Shown here: in pieces, positions 27,428-35,212 of the stretch
How the letters are laid out: every line of letters begins with the position of its first letter
How positions within the stretch are numbered: the first letter of the stretch is position 1
Source: Gammaproteobacteria bacterium
GTDB lineage: Bacteria > Pseudomonadota > Gammaproteobacteria > Arenicellales > JAJDZL01
Reading direction: 5' to 3'
Length of the DNA: 40,802 bases
Assembly (NCBI GenBank): GCA_022823405.1
Contig: JAJDXD010000095.1
Location: forward strand, 68,809-109,610
Program-made: the position numbers and the translations under genes
The notes under the pieces: model-generated
Seen by the model: only the letters and a program-made list of their open reading frames with translations
What the model was told of the DNA's origin: nothing
Database searches by the model: none

Positions 27428-28828
27428 CTAACCGTTCCAAATTCCCTCTCGAACAAGATCGTTCATGGTCGCTTCAATGCCCTTGCGCAGAATACTAACG
27501 ACTTCGTCTACATCATCGCGGCTCAAAATGAGCGGCGGCGATAAAACGTTGAGGTGGGCAATTGGACGAACGATCAAACCAAGCCTCTGGCAGTGAGCAG
27601 CAATTCGATCGCCGATCACAACTTCATCAGCAAACAGTTCTTTGGTGCTGGCATCTTTCACGTTTTCGACGCACATCATGAAGCACTTGCCGCGTACATC
27701 ACCCACAATTGGCAGATCACGCAGCGTATTCAACTGATCTTCAAAATACGGGCCAACCTCGCGAACGTGTTCACAAATGCCTTCTCGCTCAATAATCTCA
27801 ATGTTCTTTAGTGCGGCTCGGCAGCAAACTGGATGTCCGGAATAGGTAAATCCATGAGTAAACAGCGAACCATCTTCTGCAGGCTGACTGATCACTTCAT
27901 AGATTTCATCTGAAAGCATAGTTGCCGAGAGCGGCAGATAACCTGACGATATACCTTTTGCCGCTGTAATGATGTCAGGTTTGATTCCGAACACCGGTTC
28001 AGAACTCAGCATATGACCAATCCGACCAAATCCGGTAACCACTTCATCCGAAATATACAAAACGCCATACTTTTGACAGACTTCAAGCGTACGACGATGA
28101 TAGCCTTCGGGTGGCACAATCACCCCACCTGCCCCCATGATGGGTTCAGCGATAAAAGCCGCTACATTGTCTTCACCCAACCTCAGAATTTCATTCTCTA
28201 ATTCTTCGACCAGAGAGTCGCAAAACTCAGATTCTGAACAATTGTCAGGTTTGCGATATACATTTGGACAGGAGACATAGGAAACCAAGTCTGGAGCGAG
28301 GTCAAAGCCAGTATGATCAGCCTTGACACCGGTCAAAGTCATTGCCAGGTAGGTACTGCCGTGATAGGCATCTACCCGAGAAATAATTTTTTTCTTGGAC
28401 GTTTTTCCAAGTCTGTTGAAATAGTAGTGAATGATTCTGATCGCAGAATCGTTCGCCTGCGAACCGCCTGTTCCATAGAAGACATGGTTGAGATTGTCGG
28501 GTGATATCTCTGCAAGTTTGGACGCGAGTTCCGCAGATGGCGGTGTAGTCAAATGATTGAAGGAAGAATAGTAGGGAATCGCACGGACCTGGTCAGCAAT
28601 CGCTTCGGCCATTTCATTGCGGCCATAGCCAATATTGACACACCACAATCCACCAATTCCGTCTATATAGCGGCCACCATCACTGTCGAATACATAAGCA
28701 CCATCAGCTTCTGCCACAACCAGCGAACCCTCTTCGTGGAACACACGAAAATCGGTCCAGGGGTGAATGTAGTGATCAACATCCTTTTGCCAAAGGTCCT
28801 GTGTGTCATATTTTTGTTTGAGTGCCAT
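27428..28828 (-). CDS. Class III (omega) aminotransferase, PLP-dependent
   Basis: A 466-residue fold-type I aminotransferase of the class III group. The cofactor phosphate-binding segment is FYGTGGSQANDSAIRI. The conserved aromatic/His pair is in DAYHGSTYLA, and the Asp that contacts the pyridine nitrogen is in YISDEVVTGFGRIG. The PLP-binding Lys is in TAAKGISSGYLPLSA. The start YDTQDLWQKDVDHYIHPWTDF resembles putrescine-, taurine- and beta-alanine:pyruvate aminotransferases, which move a terminal amino group from a diamine or omega-amino acid to pyruvate. Exact substrate unknown. GGAG lies about ten bases upstream of the ATG. It is the third gene of the four-gene operon, 44 bases after ridA and 57 before the dehydrogenase gene. 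The neighbours suggest it acts on the same amine or on an amino acid derived from it. Confidence 0.92.
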   Translation of the reverse strand: MALKQKYDTQDLWQKDVDHYIHPWTDFRVFHEEGSLVVAEADGAYVFDSDGGRYIDGIGGLWCVNIGYGRNEMAEAIADQVRAIPYYSSFNHLTTPPSAELASKLAEISPDNLNHVFYGTGGSQANDSAIRIIHYYFNRLGKTSKKKIISRVDAYHGSTYLAMTLTGVKADHTGFDLAPDLVSYVSCPNVYRKPDNCSESEFCDSLVEELENEILRLGEDNVAAFIAEPIMGAGGVIVPPEGYHRRTLEVCQKYGVLYISDEVVTGFGRIGHMLSSEPVFGIKPDIITAAKGISSGYLPLSATMLSDEIYEVISQPAEDGSLFTHGFTYSGHPVCCRAALKNIEIIEREGICEHVREVGPYFEDQLNTLRDLPIVGDVRGKCFMMCVENVKDASTKELFADEVVIGDRIAAHCQRLGLIVRPIAHLNVLSPPLILSRDDVDEVVSILRKGIEATMNDLVREGIWNG

Positions 28829-28872
28829 TTTTGAACATCTCCTTCTAAATGATGTGTACTACCTGAATCGCC

Positions 28873-29286
28873 TCAATCATCAGTAGTGACAGCGATAACC
28901 TCAATTTCCATCAGCCATTCGGGTTTGGCTAAACCCTGGACAATCAAGCCGGTAGATACCGGATAAACACCTTTGAGCCATTTTCCAATCTGCCTGTAAA
29001 CTGGCTCACGATAAGCACGGTCGGTAATAAATACTGTAATTTTACAGATGTCTCCCAGGTTCGAGCCTGCCTCTCGGAGTAATTGATCGACATTGCGCAT
29101 GGCCTGATCGGTCTGAGCCGCAGGATCACCAATGCCAATTATGTTTCCATCAAAATCACTACCCACCTGACCTCTGACAAAAATCATATTGCCAGCTCGT
29201 ACCACCTGACAAAAGTCATTGTCCAGATTCTGATCAGGATACGTGTCTTTGGTGTTAAATTTTCGTAATCTGATATGTTCAGCCAT
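28873..29286 (-). CDS. RidA/YjgF family enamine/imine deaminase-like protein
   Basis: A 137-residue member of the Rid family, usually a trimer that hydrolyses reactive enamines and imines made by PLP or flavin enzymes. Typical segments are CQVVRAGNMIFVRGQVGSDF, AMRNVDQLLREAGSNLGDI and ITVFITDRAYREPVYRQI. The canonical RidA Arg that binds the substrate carboxylate (Arg105 in E. coli-type enzymes, in a 'P.R' context) is not present: the region reads GVYPVSTGLIVQGLAKPEWLMEIEV. So it is more likely one of the Rid subfamilies with another substrate. It lies 17 bases after the flavin monooxygenase gene and just before the aminotransferase gene, where unstable imine intermediates would be expected. 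Confidence 0.9.
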   Translation of the reverse strand: MAEHIRLRKFNTKDTYPDQNLDNDFCQVVRAGNMIFVRGQVGSDFDGNIIGIGDPAAQTDQAMRNVDQLLREAGSNLGDICKITVFITDRAYREPVYRQIGKWLKGVYPVSTGLIVQGLAKPEWLMEIEVIAVTTDD

Positions 29287-29303
29287 GACTTTAATTCGGT
29301 CTG

Positions 29304-30755
29304 CTAATCAAGGTTGATATTGTCTGAAAGTCCAGCAGCCTTTTTTACGAACTCCAGACTTTCGGAAAAATCGTGATTCACATAAACAGCATTAAGGTGG
29401 GCAAATGGCGGTGACTGTGCAAACAGTTGAAATGTCAGTTTATGCCCGGCATAGTCTGAATTTAGCAAATCGCGGGCCAATGCCAGCAACTTGCGACGGT
29501 CTTCGAATTGCCACTCATCGTTAATGGAGTAGTACTTTTCCAGCCAGAACTTAATTTCTTCAGAATTAAAACTGGAGAGGTCCGGTGTGAGACAAATCTG
29601 ACCACCGCACAGTTCTCGTGCGAGATGCATCATGTCGGGTAACTGGCTGCAAGCTAAAACGCGCCCTGTATAAAGTAGAGACTGGTTTGGCATCAGCAGC
29701 CCTTTGGGGCTGACTTGAGCCTCAGCAATCGCCGCAGTGAGGTGTGCATTAATGCCTTCGCGATAGCAGACTAATTGTGCAATTTTCTCCCGAACCGCCT
29801 GCTGTTTGTCAAGGCCAGTTTGACGGACATTCAACAATGCAGTACCGATCATCATGTCCGCAGTTTTTTGGATTCTTTGAACAAAAGCAAACGCACTGTA
29901 TCGATGCAGTGTCGCGCGAATGAAAGTCGCCGCTCGAGTATGCTGATAGAACAGAACATCTTCCCAGGGAATCAATACGTTGTTAAATATCATCATACTG
30001 TCAATTTCATCAAACCGGTTTGCAAGGGGATAGTCTTCGCTCGCCCCTCTACCGACAAAACCAGTGCGACAAATATGAATAAGTCCTTCGGCATTCATCG
30101 GCACGATCGCACCGAGTGCGTAGTCTGACAGTTTCTGATCGCCCCAGTTCGCAATAGTGGGTTTAACGAAGGCCTGCTCTGCATACGCCGATGCGGTCTC
30201 ATACTTCGCACCGCGAACCACAATCCCCGCATCAGTTTCCTTCACCACGTGAAGTAGCATGTCCGGATCTTGATCCTGCGGACGCTTGGAACGGTCACCT
30301 TTGGGGTCCGTGTTGGCAGAAACGTGAAACACATCTTTTCGAATTACGCGGTCGATGTGATTCTTGATGTTTTCGGCAAACTGTGGGTCGATTTCAGCCA
30401 GCACATCGCTGCCATCATAAAGCGACCACATCTCACCGACCGTTTCGTCACCGACGCGAGTCACCACACCACCGATTTCGTTCAGTACTGCATCAACGCC
30501 GCGTCGACGTTTGTACCAATCCTCTCGCGCGTAAGGCATCTTCAGGAGTTCGGCAAACTTTTCTCCGTGATCGTTGGTGTAGCTCAGCAGGTCTCGATAC
30601 TTTTCGCGATGTGGCATATCAAATATGGTAGCGCGAACATCGACCAGTGGTTTAAACGCGGGATGATTTGCTACATCATCTACACGCTGTCCTTCCATCC
30701 AGACTACTCGTCCATCTCGTAAGGACTCCCTATACTCCTGTCCCGTTCGTAACAT
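29304..30755 (-). CDS. HpaB-family (4-hydroxyphenylacetate 3-hydroxylase-like) flavin monooxygenase
   Basis: A 483-residue protein of the HpaB/PvcC family, FADH2-dependent oxygenase components. The ATG at 30755 gives MLRTGQEYRESLRDGRVVW, the usual family start, with AGG/AAGG close upstream; a TTG at 30815 would add 20 atypical residues. Other recognisable parts are DVANHPAFKPLVDVRA, the mid-region DPDMLLHVVKETDAGIVVRGAKYETASAY, FDEIDSMMIFNNVLIPWEDVLFY, and the C-terminal ARELCGGQICLTPDLSSF. 4-Hydroxybutyryl-CoA dehydratases share this fold, but the characteristic set of three Cys plus His for their 4Fe-4S cluster is not evident, so a monooxygenase is favoured. Such oxygenases need a flavin reductase partner (HpaC type), which is absent here. 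First gene of the amine operon; its promoter should lie in 30756-30909, where I find no convincing elements. Confidence 0.85.
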   Translation of the reverse strand: MLRTGQEYRESLRDGRVVWMEGQRVDDVANHPAFKPLVDVRATIFDMPHREKYRDLLSYTNDHGEKFAELLKMPYAREDWYKRRRGVDAVLNEIGGVVTRVGDETVGEMWSLYDGSDVLAEIDPQFAENIKNHIDRVIRKDVFHVSANTDPKGDRSKRPQDQDPDMLLHVVKETDAGIVVRGAKYETASAYAEQAFVKPTIANWGDQKLSDYALGAIVPMNAEGLIHICRTGFVGRGASEDYPLANRFDEIDSMMIFNNVLIPWEDVLFYQHTRAATFIRATLHRYSAFAFVQRIQKTADMMIGTALLNVRQTGLDKQQAVREKIAQLVCYREGINAHLTAAIAEAQVSPKGLLMPNQSLLYTGRVLACSQLPDMMHLARELCGGQICLTPDLSSFNSEEIKFWLEKYYSINDEWQFEDRRKLLALARDLLNSDYAGHKLTFQLFAQSPPFAHLNAVYVNHDFSESLEFVKKAAGLSDNINLD

Positions 30756-30909
30756 ACGCCTTGTACCTAATTGAAAATGAAATCTACCTGGTTCACCGCG
30801 GGATCCAAAACCCAAACCGCAAAAGTTGACTTAGCATCTCGTAAAAAGGTGCAATATAGCATATATGAACGACACTATTCTTGTGGGGATTTGATCGTAT
30901 TTTCCGTTC

Positions 30910-30938
30910 AAAAAAATAGGCCGCCATTGCTGACGGCC
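30910..30938 (-). terminator. Intrinsic terminator after the DUF1127 gene
   Basis: On the minus strand, GGCCGTC and GGCGGCC form a 7-bp stem (one G-T pair) around a 6-base loop, followed by TA and a T7 run (30910-30916). It is 40 bases downstream of the DUF1127 stop codon, a textbook rho-independent terminator. It separates this unit from the amine operon downstream. Confidence 0.85.
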
Positions 30939-30977
30939 AAATCGTAGGAGGATAAAGCTACTAGATCAAATCTTTCG

Positions 30978-31310
30978 TCAGGCTGCTAACTTCCTCGCAT
31001 AGTTTGCAGACCTAATCTGGGTGGAATTCGACTGGCTTTGCGGTCGAGTATTCCTTACCTGTTCAGGATTCACACTGCGGATTAGAGTAGCATTCACCGC
31101 ACGTCGAATATCGTATCTCGGAATACCGATGTCTTCAAGTTGCGCATCAGTCAATCCCTGGAGTTCACGAATGGTTTGGCGTCGAATTCTTGCGTCATTT
31201 ATTTTCATGAGGATTCGGCCAATTGAATTCCCGATAATTATGTACTTTTTCGCCCGTTGATATGGACGGATATCAATTGTATTTTGATTAAGGTTAGTCA
31301 CTTTGTTCAC
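30978..31310 (-). CDS. DUF1127 domain protein
   Basis: A 110-residue basic protein. Residues 40-70 (RIRRQTIRELQGLTDAQLED, then IGIPRYDIRRAV) are the DUF1127 motif, a short helix-turn with an 'L.DIG..R.DI' ending. DUF1127 proteins are small, Arg-rich, and in some alphaproteobacteria act as RNA-binding or stress-related regulators; the role here is unknown. The longest frame begins with GTG at 31310, without a clear ribosome-binding site. An in-frame ATG at 31208 (MKINDARIRRQ) would give a more typical short form (76 residues). The 40-residue C-terminal tail (SVNPEQVRNTRPQSQSNSTQ) is low-complexity and polar. It lies 52 bases downstream of a 28-codon membrane-peptide gene and ends before a strong terminator. 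Confidence 0.8.
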   Translation of the reverse strand: MNKVTNLNQNTIDIRPYQRAKKYIIIGNSIGRILMKINDARIRRQTIRELQGLTDAQLEDIGIPRYDIRRAVNATLIRSVNPEQVRNTRPQSQSNSTQIRSANYARKLAA

Positions 31311-31362
31311 CCAAAATAAACAATAAAAGTCATCAGTTAAATTTAAATTTGCTTCCAGCCGT

Positions 31363-31449
31363 TTATCCGACCAGGTTCACGATAATAAAAATTACCGCCA
31401 CCGCACCGATAAAGGCAATTCCAACTCTATCATGAATTTTCTGAAACAT
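31363..31449 (-). CDS. 28-residue single-helix membrane peptide (unnamed)
   Basis: A short gene too small for usual gene calling. The ATG at 31449 is preceded by a strong ribosome-binding site GGAGGG (31459-31464) with 9-base spacing. The product starts MFQKIHDRVGIAFIGAVAVI, continues FIIVNLVG and stops at TAA. A charged N-terminal stretch (K, H, D, R) is followed by about 18 uninterrupted hydrophobic residues, one membrane helix with the N terminus probably inside. I do not recognise the family. A plausible promoter lies about 100 bases upstream (31550-31577). It is followed by the DUF1127 gene, probably on the same transcript. Evidence is the ribosome-binding site, the clean amphipathic-then-hydrophobic design and the context; homology was not tested. 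Confidence 0.6.
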   Translation of the reverse strand: MFQKIHDRVGIAFIGAVAVIFIIVNLVG

Positions 31450-31549
31450 CTAAGTTTTCCCTCCGTATATGTTTCGTAATTAACTCGTCTCTTTCCGAGT
31501 TGATTTCGATTAACTGAATCGCTCGTGACTCGTCTTTTGACTTGTCTAT

Positions 31550-31577
31550 AGAATAATGCCAATTTGCAATTTTTCAA
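31550..31577 (-). promoter_or_regulatory. Candidate sigma-70 promoter for the membrane-peptide/DUF1127 unit
   Basis: On the minus strand, TTGAAA (31572-31577) is followed after 16 bases by TATTCT (31550-31555), matching the consensus at 5/6 and 4/6. Transcription would begin about 95 bases before the ATG at 31449. The AT-rich setting makes chance matches likely. Confidence 0.35.
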
Positions 31578-31668
31578 GAGATATATTTTCCTATTATCAT
31601 GAGTTTTTATTCATATATAGAAATTCCATATACCATCTTTATTTGTTTGTTTATTAAGCATTAACTAT

Positions 31669-31733
31669 TATTGGTACAATTTTAATATCAAATACTTTTG
31701 CCAACATTACTCACACATAAAGAAGTACCAATA
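31669..31733. repeat. Spaced perfect 9-bp inverted repeat in the leuC upstream region
   Basis: TATTGGTAC (31669-31677) and GTACCAATA (31725-31733) are exact reverse complements, 47 bases apart. Two half-sites at this distance could be paired operators on the divergent promoter region, but it may be chance in AT-rich DNA. Confidence 0.35.
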
Positions 31734-31884
31734 TTCAATCATGCAACGGCGCAAATACTCTTGACGGAATCACTTCAAACAGCCTGAACCAAATATTCAC
31801 TGTGGTCGGGTAAAATGTGCGTTTTACGAAATAATGCGATGCAACAGTATTGTCTTTATGTAATGGCTATTTGAGGAGTAACCC

Positions 31885-33291
31885 ATGGCTGTCGGTACGC
31901 TATATAACAAAATCTGGGACAAGCACACAGTGTGTGAATTGCAAACCGGTCAACACCAGTTGTTCATCGGATTGCACCTGATTCACGAAGTTACCAGCCC
32001 GCAGGCCTGCGATATGCTTCGTGAAAGAGGCCTGCCCGTGCTGTTTCCGGACCGAACGGTAGCCACGGTCGACCATATCATTCCGACAACTGATCAGTCC
32101 CGTCCCTACCACGACGCGCAGGCAGAAGCCATGGCACAAGCACTGCACGACAACACCTCTGAGTTCAAAATTCGGTATTTCGGCGTGGGCTCTGCTGAGC
32201 AGGGAATTGTACACGTGATGGGCCCGGAACAGGGTATGGTTCATCCAGGCATGACCGTGGCTTGCGGCGACTCTCACACATCCACACATGGTGCGTTTGG
32301 GACACTGGCATTTGGCATTGGCACCACTCAAGTCGGCGACGTGCTAGCCACTCAATGTTTGAGTATGGACCCACTCAAAGTTAGAAAAGTACAAATCGAC
32401 GGAAACCTTCAAACCGGCGTTTTTGCTAAGGACGTCATACTGCACGTAATTCGGAAGCTTGGCGTGAAAGGCGGAATTGGCTACGCCTATGAGTATTGTG
32501 GTTCAACCATCAAGACGATGACGATGGAAGAGCGTATGACAGTCTGTAATATGTCAATTGAAGGTGGTGCAAGAATTGGTTACATTAACCCTGACTCGAT
32601 AACCTATGCGTACCTGGAAGGACGTCCTTATGCACCAAGCGGGGAAGCCTGGGAACGGGCTGTCCAGTACTGGGAAACAATCAAATCAGATCAGGAAGCC
32701 CGTTATGACGACGAAATACAGATTTACGCTGAGCAAATCGCCCCTCATATAACCTGGGGAATCAACCCTGGACAAAGCGTAGGGATTGACGAATCGCTTC
32801 CAGATCCGACATTACTGCCCGATGGTGAGCGACAGACAGCAGAACACGCTTATCGACACATGAACCTGAAACCCGGTCAGTCGATGAACGGTGTAAAAAT
32901 TGATGTCGTATTTATCGGTAGTTGCACAAACTCACGGATTGAAGACTTGCGTGCGGCAGCAACTGTTGCCAAAGGACAGAAAGTTCCGGGACATGTGCGG
33001 GCGATTGTAGTGCCGGGTTCCCGCCAAGTTGCAACACAGTCCGAAAGTGAAGGACTACACGAAGTATTCATTGATGCTGGATTTGAATGGCGAGAACCTG
33101 GCTGCTCCATGTGCCTTGCGATGAATCCAGACCGGTTGGAAGGCAGTGAAATTTCCGCTAGTACCAGCAATCGAAATTTCATTGGTCGCCAAGGTAGTCC
33201 CAATGGGAGAACGCTGCTGATGTCACCGCAAATGGCCGCTGCAGCTGCAGTCAATGGTCAAGTAACTGATGTTCGCACCCTTGCGCACTAG
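31885..33291 (+). CDS. leuC: 3-Isopropylmalate dehydratase large subunit
   Basis: A 468-residue aconitase-family protein; with LeuD it isomerises 2- to 3-isopropylmalate in leucine synthesis. Family segments are [29 protein letters not shown] (Asp-His active-site pair), and [20 protein letters not shown] with the first 4Fe-4S Cys region. [18 protein letters not shown] follows, then [12 protein letters not shown] with the last two cluster Cys. Length is standard (466-470). One deviation is that the loop usually reading YID.HL.HEV reads [10 protein letters not shown], so the customary Asp is Gly. GAGGAG lies about seven bases before the ATG. leuD follows after 10 bases. leuB and leuA are not adjacent. 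Confidence 0.95.
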   Translation: MAVGTLYNKIWDKHTVCELQTGQHQLFIGLHLIHEVTSPQACDMLRERGLPVLFPDRTVATVDHIIPTTDQSRPYHDAQAEAMAQALHDNTSEFKIRYFGVGSAEQGIVHVMGPEQGMVHPGMTVACGDSHTSTHGAFGTLAFGIGTTQVGDVLATQCLSMDPLKVRKVQIDGNLQTGVFAKDVILHVIRKLGVKGGIGYAYEYCGSTIKTMTMEERMTVCNMSIEGGARIGYINPDSITYAYLEGRPYAPSGEAWERAVQYWETIKSDQEARYDDEIQIYAEQIAPHITWGINPGQSVGIDESLPDPTLLPDGERQTAEHAYRHMNLKPGQSMNGVKIDVVFIGSCTNSRIEDLRAAATVAKGQKVPGHVRAIVVPGSRQVATQSESEGLHEVFIDAGFEWREPGCSMCLAMNPDRLEGSEISASTSNRNFIGRQGSPNGRTLLMSPQMAAAAAVNGQVTDVRTLAH

Positions 33292-33301
33292 GAGAAAACG
33301 T

Positions 33302-33913
33302 ATGTCAGATAACAAAATTGTGCAGATTACTGGTAAAGCAATCGTCATACCCGGCGATGATATTGATACCGACCGAATCATTCCAGCCCGTTTTCTGAAA
33401 GAAATTACATTCGTCAACCTTGGCAAATACCCATTTTTTGATGAACGTTTTGATGTTGATTTAAAAGAGAAGTCACATCCCTTTAACGACCCTAACTGTC
33501 GAGATGCCAAGATCCTGTTAGTCAACAAAAACTTTGGCTGTGGCTCCAGCCGCGAGCACGCGCCACAGTCTCTGAAACGATGGGGTATTGATGCAATCGT
33601 AGGGGAATCATTTGCTGAAATCTTTGCATCAAACTGCATTACCCTCGGCATCCCGGCGGTTACAGTATCCAGCGAAAGTATTCGTGCCTTTCAGGCGGAG
33701 ACTCTGGAGGATGTAAACTTGGTTTGGACAGTCAATCTTGAGAACTCCACAGTCTCCAGTGCTAAGGCATCAGCAGAGTTACATATGCCCGAACACCACA
33801 AGAATACATTGAGAAAAGGGTTGTGGGATAGTACCTCGCTGCTACTTGAAAATGTAGACCAGGTCAGACGACTATACGATCAACTGCCCTACACCAACCA
33901 CTACGGATCGTAA
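33302..33913 (+). CDS. leuD: 3-Isopropylmalate dehydratase small subunit
   Basis: A 203-residue swivel-domain partner of LeuC. It shows IPGDDIDTDRIIPARFL near the N terminus and the substrate-binding loop LVNKNFGCGSSREHAPQSLK (Ser-Arg pair), then GIDAIVGESFAEIFASNC, all typical of LeuD. The start is the ATG at 33302, with AGGAG upstream overlapping the leuC stop region; the frame from 33269 would overlap leuC and adds eleven atypical residues. Length is normal (about 200). It is followed on the opposite strand by an MFS transporter gene, with 34 bases between stops. No leuB follows. Confidence 0.95.
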   Translation: MSDNKIVQITGKAIVIPGDDIDTDRIIPARFLKEITFVNLGKYPFFDERFDVDLKEKSHPFNDPNCRDAKILLVNKNFGCGSSREHAPQSLKRWGIDAIVGESFAEIFASNCITLGIPAVTVSSESIRAFQAETLEDVNLVWTVNLENSTVSSAKASAELHMPEHHKNTLRKGLWDSTSLLLENVDQVRRLYDQLPYTNHYGS

Positions 33914-33947
33914 TCTGCAAGAAAATTCAAGCAAGCTTCAACTGAAA

Positions 33948-35150
33948 TCAACGAAACCTAGGATACACGCGATATAGCCAAATCAATACCCCACTGGCAA
34001 TAAGAGCAGAGGCGGCTATCATAAAGAAAGCGATGTTGTAATTACCCGTAGCAACAACAATCCCACCGAAAAGCGGCGGCATAACCGCAACACCGGCGTA
34101 TATGACAAACTGGACACCGGCTGTCCAATTGTGTGATTCACCCGCTGGTGCCTGATCAGCAATTTCAGCCAGGAATATTCCGTTCCATCCGTGAGTGCTT
34201 GCACCAATCACGAAAGAAAAAACGTAGAGTAAGAACACATTCCAGCTGTCGGATACCAGATACATTCCACAAAGAGAAACCGCTGAAACAACTCCAATCA
34301 ACGTCAAAGTGTATTCGGGAGCCAGCCATTTATCCGATAACCCACCCCATGCTACGCGACCAATCACTCCACCTATGTTAACAAAAAGGAAACAGATGCC
34401 TGCGTCTACCAGGCTGAATTCCCGGGTAACCAGATATACGACAAAGTAGCTGCCGACGCTGACCTGTACACCCGCATAGGTAAATCCCACTAATGCGAAT
34501 CCCCGAAGCAATGGATTCTTGAAAACATCTATGACTGGTTGGACCAATTGCGAAAACGACCAGGTTAACTTTGTTTTGTTGCGATCACGATCATACTCAG
34601 CTCGAATCGGCTGCAGCATCAGGATCGAGATGATTCCCATTAACGCTATGGCGAAAACACCAGCTTGCCAGTTCCAGAGTACAGCAATGTACGGCACAAT
34701 GACTGCCGCGGCCGCACCGCCGACTGTCACTCCTGACTGCTTTATTGAAAAGAAGACACCTCGATTGCCAGAATGTGAGACCCTGAGCAATACAGGTGCA
34801 TGTGCAGGATTAAGTGGACCGTAAGCAATGCCCAAAAAAATTGCACACAGTATTGTCGCAGTTGGAGTCGCCAGTGTGAAAAATGAGAGTCCAAGCGTTG
34901 AAGCAATAGCAGAAATCTGCAAGATTCGAATTGGACCAAACCGGGCGATGAAGCGGGTGCAGAAACTCCCGAAAAACATCGATACAAAATAAACAAACCC
35001 AGTAAAGAGTCCGACATACGAATCGCTGATCCCAATATCTGGAAAAGAATCTGGTGCACTCACAGCAACTGCGAGAATAGAAGAACTTCCCACAGCCATG
35101 GTGAACATCATGGCCATGGTAATGCCCAAGCCAGCGGGGAACAATTGCAT
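33948..35150 (-). CDS. MFS transporter
   Basis: A 400-residue inner-membrane protein with about 12 hydrophobic segments in two six-helix halves. The N-terminal half has the family motif region CTRFIARFGPIRILQISAIA between helices 2 and 3. The equivalent loop of the second half is IGRVAWGGLSDKWLAPEYTL, close to the canonical 'G..aDr.g.r' motif A. Loop IGASTHGWNGIFLAEIADQA resembles carboxylate- or sugar-acid-type MFS members, but substrate cannot be assigned. An 11-bp dyad lies 27-62 bases upstream of the start, between this gene and the HAD gene on the same strand. The HAD gene and this gene may be one unit (58-base gap) or the dyad may separate them. Confidence 0.85.
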   Translation of the reverse strand: MQLFPAGLGITMAMMFTMAVGSSSILAVAVSAPDSFPDIGISDSYVGLFTGFVYFVSMFFGSFCTRFIARFGPIRILQISAIASTLGLSFFTLATPTATILCAIFLGIAYGPLNPAHAPVLLRVSHSGNRGVFFSIKQSGVTVGGAAAAVIVPYIAVLWNWQAGVFAIALMGIISILMLQPIRAEYDRDRNKTKLTWSFSQLVQPVIDVFKNPLLRGFALVGFTYAGVQVSVGSYFVVYLVTREFSLVDAGICFLFVNIGGVIGRVAWGGLSDKWLAPEYTLTLIGVVSAVSLCGMYLVSDSWNVFLLYVFSFVIGASTHGWNGIFLAEIADQAPAGESHNWTAGVQFVIYAGVAVMPPLFGGIVVATGNYNIAFFMIAASALIASGVLIWLYRVYPRFR

Positions 35151-35176
35151 CAGGAATGTCTTGTTATCAGATCCAA

Positions 35177-35212
35177 CTGATCAACTATTCTGATAGTCAG
35201 CTAGTTGATCAG
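35177..35212. repeat. Perfect 11-bp inverted repeat between the HAD and MFS genes
   Basis: CTGATCAACTA (35177-35187) and TAGTTGATCAG (35202-35212) are exact reverse complements with a 14-base loop. The right arm includes the stop codon of the HAD gene, and the dyad sits just upstream of the MFS start. With only 4 G-C pairs of 11 and no T-run, it is a poor terminator and a better operator or mRNA-processing candidate. Confidence 0.5.

Larger units (their letters stand above)
31450..31884. other. 435-base divergent intergenic region upstream of leuC
   Basis: This lies between the minus-strand membrane-peptide gene and plus-strand leuC, so it must hold both promoters. It is strongly AT-rich from about 31560 to 31700. 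Contents I can point to are a candidate promoter for the minus unit (31550-31577), a spaced 9-bp inverted repeat (31669-31733), and a small GTAAAA/TTTTAC hairpin near 31812-31829. No leader peptide rich in Leu codons, and so no leu attenuator, is visible. Confidence 0.6.

Noticed and set aside
29304..30755. 4-Hydroxybutyryl-CoA dehydratase as an alternative for the HpaB-like gene
   Set aside because: The iron-sulfur ligand set (three Cys and a His at the expected spacing) is not evident. Start and mid-region fit the monooxygenase branch better.
31392..31577. 61-codon frame on the minus strand overlapping the membrane-peptide gene
   Set aside because: No ribosome-binding site, no recognisable domain, and it overlaps in another frame the better-supported 28-codon gene with a strong GGAGGG.
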